Source: Candidatus Bathyarchaeota archaeon (GTDB lineage Archaea > Thermoproteota > CALKCG01 > B24). From it: a stretch of DNA of 47,017 nucleotides. How positions within the stretch are numbered: position 1 is the first letter of the stretch; the number at the start of each line of letters is the position of its first letter. Below are positions 9,047 to 17,373 of this stretch, one piece after another. Made by a program: the position numbers and the translations under genes. The notes below the pieces were generated by a model. That model searched no databases. It saw only the letters and a list, made by a program, of their open reading frames with translations, and was not told where the DNA came from. The stretch is taken from positions 1 through 47,017 of the forward strand of contig JAGTQM010000014.1 of NCBI GenBank assembly GCA_018396755.1, read 5' to 3'.

Positions 9047-9817
9047 TTGAAACGTAGATTAGCGATAGCCGTTTTCATCATAGCGATATACTCTATAACT
9101 AGTCCTAGATTTCAGAGAACAGCCTTTTCACAGCCAAATTGGCTCAATCGGGGTACATATGTGGAATATAGTTGCAATGTATCTGTTTACAAGGGTGCCC
9201 CCTATGCTCCGACCACGGGAACTTTCAAGTGGACCATTATAAATCTGACAGATGGATACGTTTACATTCTCTATGAAATGCGTATTGAAGACATGTCGTT
9301 TGAGAAAACGTTTAAGATAGATACATCCTCTAACCAGATTAAGGCAATAGACGATAAAATCATAGAAAATACTACAAACTACCTCTGGATGAACTACGCC
9401 CCTAGAATAGGTGACACAATTCAACTTGAAAATCTATCAGCAGTTGTGGTAGACTTACGATTAGTCTCTTCAAAACTATTCACAGATAGAGCTTGCTGGC
9501 TGACAAATGCGACTTTCACTATAAACGGAGTTAACATGGGGGATTTAAAGAATGCAACAATGGATGGATTCATCGAGAGAAGCTACGATTGTGAAACAGG
9601 TGTACTAGTAAGCTCCCGCTTCCTAATAGAGTTTAAAGATTCAAGGGGAAGCGTTTCCCAAAGTTATTTTTCAAGTATTCTCATATCCTCAACGAATATA
9701 CCGAATTTAACAGCCAGTAGGCAATCTTCAACGGTTCCAGTAGCAGTAGCTGTTGCAATTTTACTGACGTCCATAGTCATGGTTATTAGAAGAATCCTCC
9801 AAGTAAAACCGCTCTAA
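9047..9817 (+). CDS. Secreted, C-terminally anchored protein of unknown function
   Basis: 256 residues, TTG start. A signal sequence (KRRLAIAVFIIAIYSIT) is followed by a beta-rich extracellular part of about 190 residues with several N-x-S/T sites, then a transmembrane helix (VPVAVAVAILLTSIVMVI) and a short basic tail. The protein is expected to sit outside the cell, held by its C-terminus. No known domain is recognised. A TATA-like TTTTATAA is at 9006-9013. Its last 32 bp overlap the end of the convergent gene 9786-10574. Confidence 0.65.
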   Translation: MKRRLAIAVFIIAIYSITSPRFQRTAFSQPNWLNRGTYVEYSCNVSVYKGAPYAPTTGTFKWTIINLTDGYVYILYEMRIEDMSFEKTFKIDTSSNQIKAIDDKIIENTTNYLWMNYAPRIGDTIQLENLSAVVVDLRLVSSKLFTDRACWLTNATFTINGVNMGDLKNATMDGFIERSYDCETGVLVSSRFLIEFKDSRGSVSQSYFSSILISSTNIPNLTASRQSSTVPVAVAVAILLTSIVMVIRRILQVKPL

Positions 9818-10574
9818 GAATCGCGTCGACAATTAAGGGGGTTATTCCGGCGATTAAAGCCTTGCTTTTATGCATTTTAAACATAACGTAGAGGGCAATT
9901 GTACATATTAGACAACTCCATATTGAGAAGGCATATCCCATGTTTGAGAGAACTCTAGGCGCCAGCTGACTTTCCCAAACTTCCCTATAAGTATTAGTCA
10001 TAGTGTTGGCGACTTCAACATTTTCCATATTTATCAGAACAAGCGTTACAGAAGATGAAAGCATGGCAATTGATGTATCTACTGCTAATACTACCGTCAA
10101 CGGAGGGATTACAAATAGTATGGCTAGAGCCTCTATAACCTTTCCAATCACATAGGTGAACATAGCGTATGCAGTAGCCATTAGAATACTCGTGAAATGC
10201 CTCTCCGTTTTAAGCATCCACATCATTATGTAATATATAATGCTGTTTCTGAGAATATAGTAGCCATAGTTTATAAGAGACATTACAGCTATTTGTGTAG
10301 CCGTTGTAGTATCCATTAGAGAGGACTTGTAAGGCTCCAGAACATTGGAACCTTTAAGGATGAGAATATCTGTCTTGAAGAGCATGAAAAGCTGTCTGTT
10401 AATTAAATCCGCTATTATAAGTATTACTAGAACCGCTATAGGTCCACCTATATCAGGGTTTTCACCAATCTCTGCGAAAGCCTTCAAAGGATTAATCGCA
10501 ACCAGCCCAGCTCTTCGTAGAAACTCTTTAAGCCACAGTCCTGACCACTTAAGACCTGAATACATGGCTTTCAA
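9786..10574 (-). CDS. Yip1-like multi-pass membrane protein
   Basis: 262 residues with about five hydrophobic segments. The N-terminal INPLKAFAEIGENPDIGGP is typical of archaeal and bacterial Yip1-domain proteins, whose function is poorly known. The reading frame stays open upstream of this ATG for about 33 more codons. They encode an Arg/Lys-rich stretch (RRRPKRRKAKTRREKA) that looks coding, but the only standard start inside it is a TTG at 10583. The true start is therefore uncertain. The 3' end overlaps the convergent gene by 32 bp. Confidence 0.6.
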   Translation of the reverse strand: MKAMYSGLKWSGLWLKEFLRRAGLVAINPLKAFAEIGENPDIGGPIAVLVILIIADLINRQLFMLFKTDILILKGSNVLEPYKSSLMDTTTATQIAVMSLINYGYYILRNSIIYYIMMWMLKTERHFTSILMATAYAMFTYVIGKVIEALAILFVIPPLTVVLAVDTSIAMLSSSVTLVLINMENVEVANTMTNTYREVWESQLAPRVLSNMGYAFSIWSCLICTIALYVMFKMHKSKALIAGITPLIVDAILRAVLLGGFF

Positions 10575-10804
10575 AATGGATACAGCTATAGCCTGCGCCT
10601 TCTCACGGCGTGTCTTAGCTTTTCTCCTCTTCGGTCTTCTTCTAGGTTTTTCCGAGTCTAAACCACCCCACCCCTTTTAAGCTCTTAAGACCTGTAGCCA
10701 CCCTGCTCTAAGACTCTTAAACCTTAAATTATTAAGTTCACAACAGGTATTTTAGTGTACTGTTAAACATGTCCCATCTCGGTATATGAAAGAGGTGGAA
10801 GTTA

Positions 10805-11518
10805 TTGGTATTTAAAAAACGTAAGGGACGTAAAAAGAAGATTTCCTCAACAACCCCATTCCTAGTTCAACTCTTCAAAGATTATATTAAAGACTGGAAA
10901 GACTATCAAGGCTTCGTCGTCTGTACTCCTAAGAAAATGCTCGGTTATACTAGGCTCTTAATATCATCTAGAACCGTAGGCTTCTTCGATAGAATATGGA
11001 TAGTCTCCGGAGTTTTAGAATATGTCAATAAGGAGTCCATGGGTATTTTCGAGGCCGAATTATACCGGAAGCTCAAACCTTTAGAATGTAACATTACTCG
11101 TAGAGGCTTTATACGTAAAAGCTGGTCTTTCACAGCATCTCCCTACCTGGAGAAAATTAGAAGCTTAATCCCGGAGTTTGAGATATCAAGTAGACTCATA
11201 GATCAGCTTAATAACGACACTGAGATAATGGGTTTAATTAGATCTGTGAAACCGGATAAGTTTTCAATTTCCCTCCTCTCTCTTCCAATCGAATATCAGC
11301 CTTTTGCTAGAGATGAAGATGCTGCGGTGAAAGGTATGGTTGAATTCTACAGATCTCCTGAAAGTATAACATGGGTTGTCACATTAGAGGGCATGTTCAA
11401 TAGATGGATTGGGATAGAGAAGAAAGGACATGAAGTTATGGATCTGATGAGGAAAATATGTAAAGTTGTGCTCAATGAAACAGAACTTATACGTAAAAAT
11501 CTAAACGCGTCATCTTAA
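10805..11518 (+). CDS. Conserved-looking hypothetical protein with a basic N-terminus
   Basis: 237 residues. The TTG start is supported by GAGGTGG about eight bases upstream. The first residues are strongly basic (KKRKGRKKK), then the protein looks soluble and mixed alpha/beta with no transmembrane segment. The family is not recognised. It is divergent from the Yip1-like gene; the 230 bp between them hold a TATA-like AAATTATTAA near 10725. The basic tail could bind nucleic acid or membrane lipids, which is only a guess. Confidence 0.6.
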   Translation: MVFKKRKGRKKKISSTTPFLVQLFKDYIKDWKDYQGFVVCTPKKMLGYTRLLISSRTVGFFDRIWIVSGVLEYVNKESMGIFEAELYRKLKPLECNITRRGFIRKSWSFTASPYLEKIRSLIPEFEISSRLIDQLNNDTEIMGLIRSVKPDKFSISLLSLPIEYQPFARDEDAAVKGMVEFYRSPESITWVVTLEGMFNRWIGIEKKGHEVMDLMRKICKVVLNETELIRKNLNASS

Positions 11519-11526
11519 CTATCAGC

Positions 11527-11818
11527 TTATTCTTTCAACTTGTCAGCTATAGCTTCTAGAAGAAGCCTCGTAAACTGGGGTAGCGTATTATGAATCATCA
11601 GTGGTTGCTTCCCCACGAGTTCGTTGGGAAGCTCATCGACCTCACCCCTGTCTTTTAAGTGCATCAACAACATAGCTATACTCTGGATGGTTGTAGTTTT
11701 CAGCTACGAGAACTGAAACTCTTGCACCTTCAACATTTGGTAAGTTGAATAACCACAAGTAAAGCCAAATACCTGTAAAAGCTATTATAATGAAATGATT
11801 AGAATCTTCTTGATAAAA
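11527..11818 (-). pseudogene. Broken membrane-tethered DJ-1/PfpI-like gene (remnant)
   Basis: Two coding-like pieces lie in different frames on the minus strand. The first (about 11818-11642) reads a hydrophobic helix (FIIIAFTGIWLYLWLF), then GARVSVLVAENYNHPEYSY and VVDALKRQG, and stops at TGA. This resembles the first strand and helix of DJ-1/PfpI proteins. The second (11673-11527) reads EVDELPNELVGKQPL...LPQFTRLLLEAIADKLKE and stops; it resembles a C-terminal end of that family. A frameshift in the 30-bp overlap and a missing middle of about 100 residues would explain both. It fills most of the 388-bp gap before the next gene. The family assignment is tentative; the frame break is seen directly. 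Confidence 0.4.
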
Positions 11819-11906
11819 GATCGATGAGGAAAATGTAAGGAGCCTCTATAAAATATTTCACCCCTCCGTTAATTTTAAATACATGGTTGTTCAAATCTAT
11901 TTTTGA

Positions 11907-12494
11907 ATGCGTAAATCTATTTTAATATCCGGGTTGGTTTTAATAGTTTTAGGCGCCGTAATCATCGGTTTCGGTCTTCAACTCAGTTCACAATATAGTA
12001 TGGAAGCTGGTGAATGGCAAGTCACTTGGTATTCTATGCAAACTCCTTACGGAGTTTGGGGTGATGCTATAGCGACTGGTAGATTTCCAACAATCTTCAG
12101 CTACGACCCCCTCGAATACTCTTACCGGGAAGAGCCCATAGGATTCAAAGCATTCTTAGAAGTAAATGTTCCAAGAGATGTGACGGTTCAATTCACTATA
12201 GGGGGAGACGATGGCGATATAACGATTTTTCTAGATGGTGATATATTGTTAAATCTTCCATGTCCAGATCCAAACGTTCAACAATCCATCGAAGCGTACT
12301 TATCAGCTGGAAGACACACTCTTGAAATAGAATACTACCAGGTTTTGGTGGAAGATGACGCCGCTGCACTATTCAACATGGTAATATCGGGGCAACAGGA
12401 AGCTATGGGTATAGCAACGGGAGGAGGAGCATTAGTATTCATAGGGATAATTCTAGCATTATTGGGATTCCTACTGAAACCTAAGAAAATATAG
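11907..12494 (+). CDS. Doubly membrane-anchored PA14-like protein (paralog 4 of 5)
   Basis: 195 residues. N-terminal helix LISGLVLIVLGAVIIGFGL, PA14-like centre with GGDDGDITIFLDG and SAGRHTLEIEYY, and a C-terminal helix GGGALVFIGIILALLGFLL ending KPKKI. It shares WQVTWY and YGVWGDAI with the copies at 993 and 5746, but the second half of its core has diverged (YQVLVEDDAAALFN in place of the WHG/WEG motif). A TATA-like TTAATTTTAAATA sits about 30 bp upstream and no ribosome-binding motif is visible, which suggests a leaderless message. Confidence 0.72.
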   Translation: MRKSILISGLVLIVLGAVIIGFGLQLSSQYSMEAGEWQVTWYSMQTPYGVWGDAIATGRFPTIFSYDPLEYSYREEPIGFKAFLEVNVPRDVTVQFTIGGDDGDITIFLDGDILLNLPCPDPNVQQSIEAYLSAGRHTLEIEYYQVLVEDDAAALFNMVISGQQEAMGIATGGGALVFIGIILALLGFLLKPKKI

Positions 12495-12549
12495 CTTAAA
12501 TATAGAGACGATTTAAAAGCCGTAAAAAGGACTTAGTGAAGATACTTTT

Positions 12550-13158
12550 CTACTTTCCCCTTTTAGGTCTAGAAATTATCATTATGGCAAGTCCGACAAT
12601 AATAATAGCTCCACCTACTGCTCGACCATACCAAGGGTCGCCAAAAGTAACTTTCTCATCCATTTTAAAACTCAGCACAGCTGCTCCATGCCATTCAAAC
12701 CACCATATTTCCAATGTATGAACCCCGCTCTCTAAGTCAACTATTTTCGACATTGGTTCATAGCCATGAAGCCCCCAATTGTCTATTGCAAGTTCTCCAT
12801 CTATAAAGAGAGCACTACCATCATCACTACCTACTTCAAAACGGGCTTTTCCACTATTAGAAACATGTATCTCCGTCTTAGCTATGAGACCTATTTCATC
12901 TTGAGAGCCTGTATATACTGCAAAATCTGGGTCACTCATAATAAAGTCGAAGTTAGCTGGAAGAGTAGACTCATTTATGAGAATCCCAACATTACTGAGG
13001 GGCGATATTTCTGTGGGAACTGAAAATATCCTGAACCAAGCGATTTCCCACGTCCCCATTTCTATAGGTGCTTCTGAAGAACCTATGGGTAGACCGACTG
13101 CCAAGACGATGAGTCCAATTACCAAGACAAGTATACCTCCCAAAAACATTTTCTTCAA
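12550..13158 (-). CDS. Doubly membrane-anchored PA14-like protein (paralog 5 of 5)
   Basis: 202 residues from a TTG at 13158. This start is chosen because GGTGAT stands six bases upstream and the protein then begins MKKMFLGG like its relatives. An in-frame TTG at 13176 would place that motif inside the gene. N-terminal helix, PA14-like middle with GSDDGSALFIDG and SGVHTLEIWWFEWHGAA, C-terminal helix GGAIIIVGLAIMIIS and a basic RPKRGK tail. It is the only copy on the minus strand and converges with the copy at 11907, whose stop is 55 bp away. Confidence 0.72.
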   Translation of the reverse strand: MKKMFLGGILVLVIGLIVLAVGLPIGSSEAPIEMGTWEIAWFRIFSVPTEISPLSNVGILINESTLPANFDFIMSDPDFAVYTGSQDEIGLIAKTEIHVSNSGKARFEVGSDDGSALFIDGELAIDNWGLHGYEPMSKIVDLESGVHTLEIWWFEWHGAAVLSFKMDEKVTFGDPWYGRAVGGAIIIVGLAIMIISRPKRGK

Positions 13159-13288
13159 AATAAAATCACCTTTCAAATATTCTTTTTGGAAAGTTTACTT
13201 AAAACTTTTGGTAAATCAAAATCTTACGAAGTTAAGTAAATTTTTCGATAAAATCAGCGATGGTAAAAATTCACATGATGAAAAATAG

Positions 13289-13978
13289 TTAATAACACTC
13301 TGGGTAATACCCCAGTTGAAAACCAAACACCCCTACGTCGTTAAACCATAGCGTACCTTTTGTCGGATACGGTATACACTCCATATAGTTTTTTGTAGGA
13401 TCTATCTCATACCATTTACGTTCACTTCCATCATAAAAAACCACCCAAGCATGTAATCCAAATACTCCGGGCTCCACTTCTACGAAACCACACCTTACGT
13501 AGATGTCGTCTTCTTCAGAGTTGAATTCAAACGTGTGGAACTTTATTAAAGATGTCAATAAGATAGCTAAATCTTCACAATCTCCGTAAAGCCCCTTTGA
13601 ATCATTAACTGTTTTAAATGTTAATGTTGCCTCTGGGGTTGCCCAGGCCTCTAAGCACCCATAGGAGAATTCATCGTAACAGTAGATGATGTTCTCGTAA
13701 ACCCAGCTTAAAGTTTCACGTACCGTTGAGAAATATAACTCGCCAACACTTGTCTCATCCCACTGGATCTTATGTATAAACTCATCAGCTCTATCATCTC
13801 TATGGGACTTTGGAGTTCCCTCAGTTAAAGCATAATTAATTAAACTCCTACATTTGTATACTGAAATATCCTGATAACATTTATCCTTTAAAAGACCTCT
13901 CAAAATTACATGCACACTCATAACTACTACTAGGATGACTATTAACGCTTTTAATGGATTTTTCTCAGATTGATACAC
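13289..13978 (-). CDS. Membrane-anchored transglutaminase-like protein
   Basis: 229 residues, GTG start. A single N-terminal helix (LKALIVILVVVMSVHVIL) is followed by a transglutaminase/cysteine-protease-like domain. The likely catalytic triad is visible as Cys in GDCEDLAILL, His in GLHAWVVF and Asp in YEIDPTKNY, in the right order and spacing. Archaeal proteins of this type are thought to be extracellular proteases or crosslinking enzymes. The domain should face outside, like the nearby PA14-like proteins. Other cysteines (KCYQ, YKC, YCY, YGC, PEC) could form disulfides. Confidence 0.8.
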   Translation of the reverse strand: MYQSEKNPLKALIVILVVVMSVHVILRGLLKDKCYQDISVYKCRSLINYALTEGTPKSHRDDRADEFIHKIQWDETSVGELYFSTVRETLSWVYENIIYCYDEFSYGCLEAWATPEATLTFKTVNDSKGLYGDCEDLAILLTSLIKFHTFEFNSEEDDIYVRCGFVEVEPGVFGLHAWVVFYDGSERKWYEIDPTKNYMECIPYPTKGTLWFNDVGVFGFQLGYYPECY

Positions 13979-14034
13979 TGTGAATTTACTTGATAAACCT
14001 GATTTTTAAAATTAACGTAGATTTGACTGAACAA

Positions 14035-14472
14035 TTATGCATTTACTTTCTCTACCAGCTCGTGAAACCTCAATATTCTTATCCCATACCTTTCTTCTAT
14101 CTCTTCTTTCAGAGATAGAACTAGCGAATCTTCAGTTAGCAAATTATCTCTTAATGAAATGGCTGTTGCAACCATTACACAGTCTACGTAGTCTGGTATT
14201 AGCCTTCTCAGCTCATTAGCAACTCTTACTATTTCAGGTTTATGGAAATCCTCAATTTTAAACGCTTTAAGAATAGCTCTTACAGTTTCAATTACATAAT
14301 CTACCGGTACATTTAATTTTGCGGCTTTGGCTTGAAGCTCAAAAATGGAAATACTGTTAACAATAATATCTTCTAGTTTTAATCCAACTTTTCCATCAGC
14401 AACAGTCCTCAGTAAATCAACATCTATGCGAATTCTAGCGAGTGGCAAGAGATACGTAGTATCTATTATCAT
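14035..14472 (-). CDS. PIN-domain ribonuclease, VapC-type toxin
   Basis: 145 residues, normal for VapC. The N-terminus MIIDTTYLLPLARI holds the first acidic residue of the PIN active site. Further acidic positions are in the middle (a Glu in ISIFELQAKA), in DYVDCVMVATAI, and near LLTEDS. PIN toxins cleave RNA and are held in check by a small antitoxin made from the gene just upstream. The ATG overlaps the antitoxin stop in an ATGA arrangement, which points to translational coupling. Confidence 0.85.
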   Translation of the reverse strand: MIIDTTYLLPLARIRIDVDLLRTVADGKVGLKLEDIIVNSISIFELQAKAAKLNVPVDYVIETVRAILKAFKIEDFHKPEIVRVANELRRLIPDYVDCVMVATAISLRDNLLTEDSLVLSLKEEIEERYGIRILRFHELVEKVNA

Positions 14473-14603
14473 GATTCCAGCCTTTTTGACAATTCTCTGC
14501 GGAATTCCTCGAATTTTTCAACACTGGTTTCTGCAACTTTTTCAGAGTAGATTAATCTAAGTAGTTCATTTTTTCCTCTAATAGAGTGGAGGAGAATTTT
14601 CAT
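14469..14603 (-). CDS. Very short VapB-like antitoxin
   Basis: 44 residues (MKILLHSIRGKNELLR...EFRRELSKRLES). It is directly upstream of the PIN gene and its TGA overlaps the PIN start codon. It is charged and probably helical, lacks any obvious DNA-binding domain, and is short for an antitoxin. The C-terminal half (VEKFEEFRRELSKRL) looks like the amphipathic helix with which antitoxins wrap PIN toxins. The call rests on position, overlap and composition. Confidence 0.65.
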   Translation of the reverse strand: MKILLHSIRGKNELLRLIYSEKVAETSVEKFEEFRRELSKRLES

Positions 14604-14689
14604 TTAAAAGATCATGGAGTCTTCAATTTTTATTTGAAACGGTAAAAGTTAAGTCTTCTTAAACAGTTATCTTAACGGAAGGAGTCGAC

Positions 14690-15823
14690 TTGTCTAACGT
14701 TTTCATGGTTGATGCAAGGTCTAGAAGCAGCGAAGAAAGTCTCGTTAGAAAACTTGAACTTCTTATGGATAGAGCGGGTCTCCCACACATTATAGGATCT
14801 AGTGATAGGGTTGCAGTCAAAACACACATGGGTGCGCCTCTGACTACACGATATTTAAGGTCTTTCTATGTAAGAACAGCCGTCGATTACGTTAAGAAGC
14901 TGGGAGCTAAACCTACAGTTGTTGAAACAACAGGGCTGGGTTTATTAGATCCTAGAGGTACGGCTAAAAAATACCTTGAAGTGGCTTTAATGCACGGCTT
15001 CTCTAAGGAAACATTGGGCGCTGAAATACTTATAATGGATGGCGAGCTTGGATTAGACTGTGCCAAGGTTGAAGTTAAGGGATTTAAACTTAAGGAAATA
15101 TCGATACCTAAAACTCTTCTAGAATTTGACTTCATACTAAACTTGACGCATTTTAAAGGGCATGAAATGACCGTTTTCAGCGGAGCAATTAAAAACATTG
15201 GAGTAGGCTGTGTAGGTAAAGAAACAAAATACTTTATCCACTACTTAAATAAGCCATCTGTCGACATTGCGCTATGCAATGGATGCGGTGAATGTGTTAA
15301 AACTTGCCCTGTAAAAGCCATACACATGGTCAACGGCAAAGCCGTATTGAATCAAGACGTATGCTATGGATGTAAAGCATGCCAGACCATATGCCCAGTT
15401 AAAGCTTTAAAATCTACGAGAATTACAGATCCATCTGAGATCCAGCTTAGAGTATTGGATGCAACCTACGGGCTTCTTAAAACCATAGGTTTTAACAAGG
15501 TTCTAAATGTGAATTTTCTACTAGAAGTCGACTGGAAGTGCGACTGTGAACATCAACAACTCGGCTGGTCTGATCTACCAATCGTTCCAGACATAGGGAT
15601 TCTCGCTTCGAAAGATATCGTTGCTGTAGATAAGGCGTCTATAGATCTCGTGAACGCAGCTCCAGCCATACCTGGATCACAGGCATATGAAGTTGGAGCT
15701 ATAAACCCAGGTTCAGATAAGTTTAAAATGCTTTACCCTAAAGCAGACTGGATGTTTATGCTTAAGAATGCTGAAGAAATTGGTCTGGGATCTATGAACT
15801 ATACGCTTATTAAGATCCGTTAG
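14690..15823 (+). CDS. DUF362-domain protein with two 4Fe-4S clusters
   Basis: 377 residues. The TTG start is preceded by GGAAGGAG. The first half matches the DUF362 family (VAVKTHMGAP, FDFILNLTHFKGHEMTVFSGAIKNIGVGCVG). In the middle, two ferredoxin motifs are complete: CNGCGECVKTCP and CYGCKACQTICP, each C-x2-C-x2-C-x3-C-P. Such proteins are presumed redox or metal-dependent enzymes; the reaction is not established. It ends 11 bp before the PUA gene and probably shares its transcript. Confidence 0.88.
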   Translation: MSNVFMVDARSRSSEESLVRKLELLMDRAGLPHIIGSSDRVAVKTHMGAPLTTRYLRSFYVRTAVDYVKKLGAKPTVVETTGLGLLDPRGTAKKYLEVALMHGFSKETLGAEILIMDGELGLDCAKVEVKGFKLKEISIPKTLLEFDFILNLTHFKGHEMTVFSGAIKNIGVGCVGKETKYFIHYLNKPSVDIALCNGCGECVKTCPVKAIHMVNGKAVLNQDVCYGCKACQTICPVKALKSTRITDPSEIQLRVLDATYGLLKTIGFNKVLNVNFLLEVDWKCDCEHQQLGWSDLPIVPDIGILASKDIVAVDKASIDLVNAAPAIPGSQAYEVGAINPGSDKFKMLYPKADWMFMLKNAEEIGLGSMNYTLIKIR

Positions 15824-15834
15824 AAGGTGTTTAA

Positions 15835-16332
15835 ATGTCGAAGATGCATAGGTATAGATTGAACATCAGAAACATTAGAGAATTTACACAGCTTCTTAAA
15901 CAACTCTTCAATGTAGATTTTGATCGGAAAGCCTCATGGGAGGCTGTGAAGATCGATAGAGAGCGGGAAATATACATAGTAGATGGTTTACCTGCGTTTA
16001 TACGTATCGGTGGAGAATTATATCCAACAGTAATATGCGTAGAGAGGGGGGCAGTTCTACTTCCAAAAGTCATTATAGACATGGGTGCAATTCCGCATAT
16101 AGCTAATGGTGCTGATATAATGATGCCTGGCGTAGTTAGAATTGAAGGGTCATTCAAAGATGGCTGTACAGTGGCTGTTGCCGATGAGAAATACGGGAAA
16201 ATTCTAGCAGTAGCACGTAGCTTAATATCTTCCGACATAGCTTCTGAAATGTCTACTGGTAGAGGTTTTAAAAATATCCATCACGTTGGAGATGTTTTCT
16301 GGAAAACCATGAAAAACCTTGGACTCGTATAG
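15835..16332 (+). CDS. PUA-domain RNA-binding protein (MCT-1/Tma20-like)
   Basis: 165 residues, ATG with AAGGTG just upstream. The second half is a PUA domain: LPKVIIDMGAIPHIANGADIMMPGV is its core strand-loop pattern, followed by GCTVAVADE and IGR/VGR-like strands. The N-terminal domain (LNIRNIREFTQLLKQLF) matches archaeal homologs of MCT-1/Tma20, proteins linked to ribosomes and translation. Coupling to the DUF362 gene upstream is by proximity only. Confidence 0.85.
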   Translation: MSKMHRYRLNIRNIREFTQLLKQLFNVDFDRKASWEAVKIDREREIYIVDGLPAFIRIGGELYPTVICVERGAVLLPKVIIDMGAIPHIANGADIMMPGVVRIEGSFKDGCTVAVADEKYGKILAVARSLISSDIASEMSTGRGFKNIHHVGDVFWKTMKNLGLV

Positions 16333-16454
16333 TGTAAATGTAAACTCTACGGGTATCGTAGATCGATGAATTCTAAACATGTGTAAAGTACGCCATTCAT
16401 CTTAGTGAAAACGCACCGTTTCTTCTAAGCACGGTGAGAATTAAGAAGGAAGGT

Positions 16455-17369
16455 TTAAACAAGCTCGTAAATTGGATTTGAATCTGTCGATATTCTTCCA
16501 CCATCTAGAAAACCCTTAGGGAGTGTGAAAAGCCTCTTTTTAATTCTAGGCTCATAAAACTTGAGATTTATCCTCCTCTCCTCTATGCGTTTACCTTCCT
16601 CTTCCTCGCTTAAATCAAGTGGGTTGAAATGTTTAGAGCCTAAAACAATTCCCCACTCCGCGTCAAAAGACTTTATAAACGTAGTATAGGCTACAGTTAT
16701 GGGGAAAACTTGTTTAACCGTCTTGTAAATCGATTGGAAGCATTCACCAGCAGATCTAACATTCTCAGCCTGAATGGCTGTTATCCCATCTTCACTTAAG
16801 ATTCTAAACACTTCACTGTAAAACTCAACAGTATACAGGTATACGGATGGTCCGCCTTTTAATGGGTCTGTGAGGTCGCATATAACTACGTCAAATTTAC
16901 TGCTTTCACAGCTTTCAACAAACTTCCTTCCATCGTCAAAAACCAGCTTTACCCTGGGGTCGTTAAAGGAGCCTTGATGGAGTTCTGGAAAGTATCGTTT
17001 AACGATATCTATGAGTTCTTGGTCTATGTCGACCATGACGACTTCTTCAACCATATTATGCTTTAAAACTTCTCTTATAGTGGCGCCTTCACCACCACCT
17101 ATAACTAGTACTCTCTTAGGGCTTGGATGGGCTAACATGGCTGGTTGAACGAGGACCTCATGGTAGACATGTTCATCTCTAAGTGAAGACTGAACCTTTC
17201 CATCTAGAATCAACGCTTTACCGAGCTCTGAAAGCTCTAAGATGTAAACCTCTTGGTATTTGGTTGAACCCACATAGTGTATATTGAGTATACTGTACAG
17301 GTGGGCACTTCCAGGCGCCTGCATCTCTATGAACCAGTTTGACAATGTTTGCTTACTTTTATCTCCCAC
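16455..17369 (-). CDS. speE: Spermidine synthase (aminopropyltransferase)
   Basis: 304 residues, GTG start. Motifs seen: YQEVYILELSELGKALILDG, HVYHEVLVQPAM, the nucleotide-binding GGGEGATIREVLKH, VDIDQELIDIVKRYFPE, and the catalytic-loop VVICDLTDPLKGGPS. The enzyme transfers an aminopropyl group from decarboxylated S-adenosylmethionine to a diamine; in many archaea the acceptor may be agmatine. The GTG lies 4 bp after the speH stop, with a ribosome-binding motif inside the end of speH, so the two form an operon. Confidence 0.93.
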   Translation of the reverse strand: MGDKSKQTLSNWFIEMQAPGSAHLYSILNIHYVGSTKYQEVYILELSELGKALILDGKVQSSLRDEHVYHEVLVQPAMLAHPSPKRVLVIGGGEGATIREVLKHNMVEEVVMVDIDQELIDIVKRYFPELHQGSFNDPRVKLVFDDGRKFVESCESSKFDVVICDLTDPLKGGPSVYLYTVEFYSEVFRILSEDGITAIQAENVRSAGECFQSIYKTVKQVFPITVAYTTFIKSFDAEWGIVLGSKHFNPLDLSEEEEGKRIEERRINLKFYEPRIKKRLFTLPKGFLDGGRISTDSNPIYELV

Positions 17370-17373
17370 TTTC

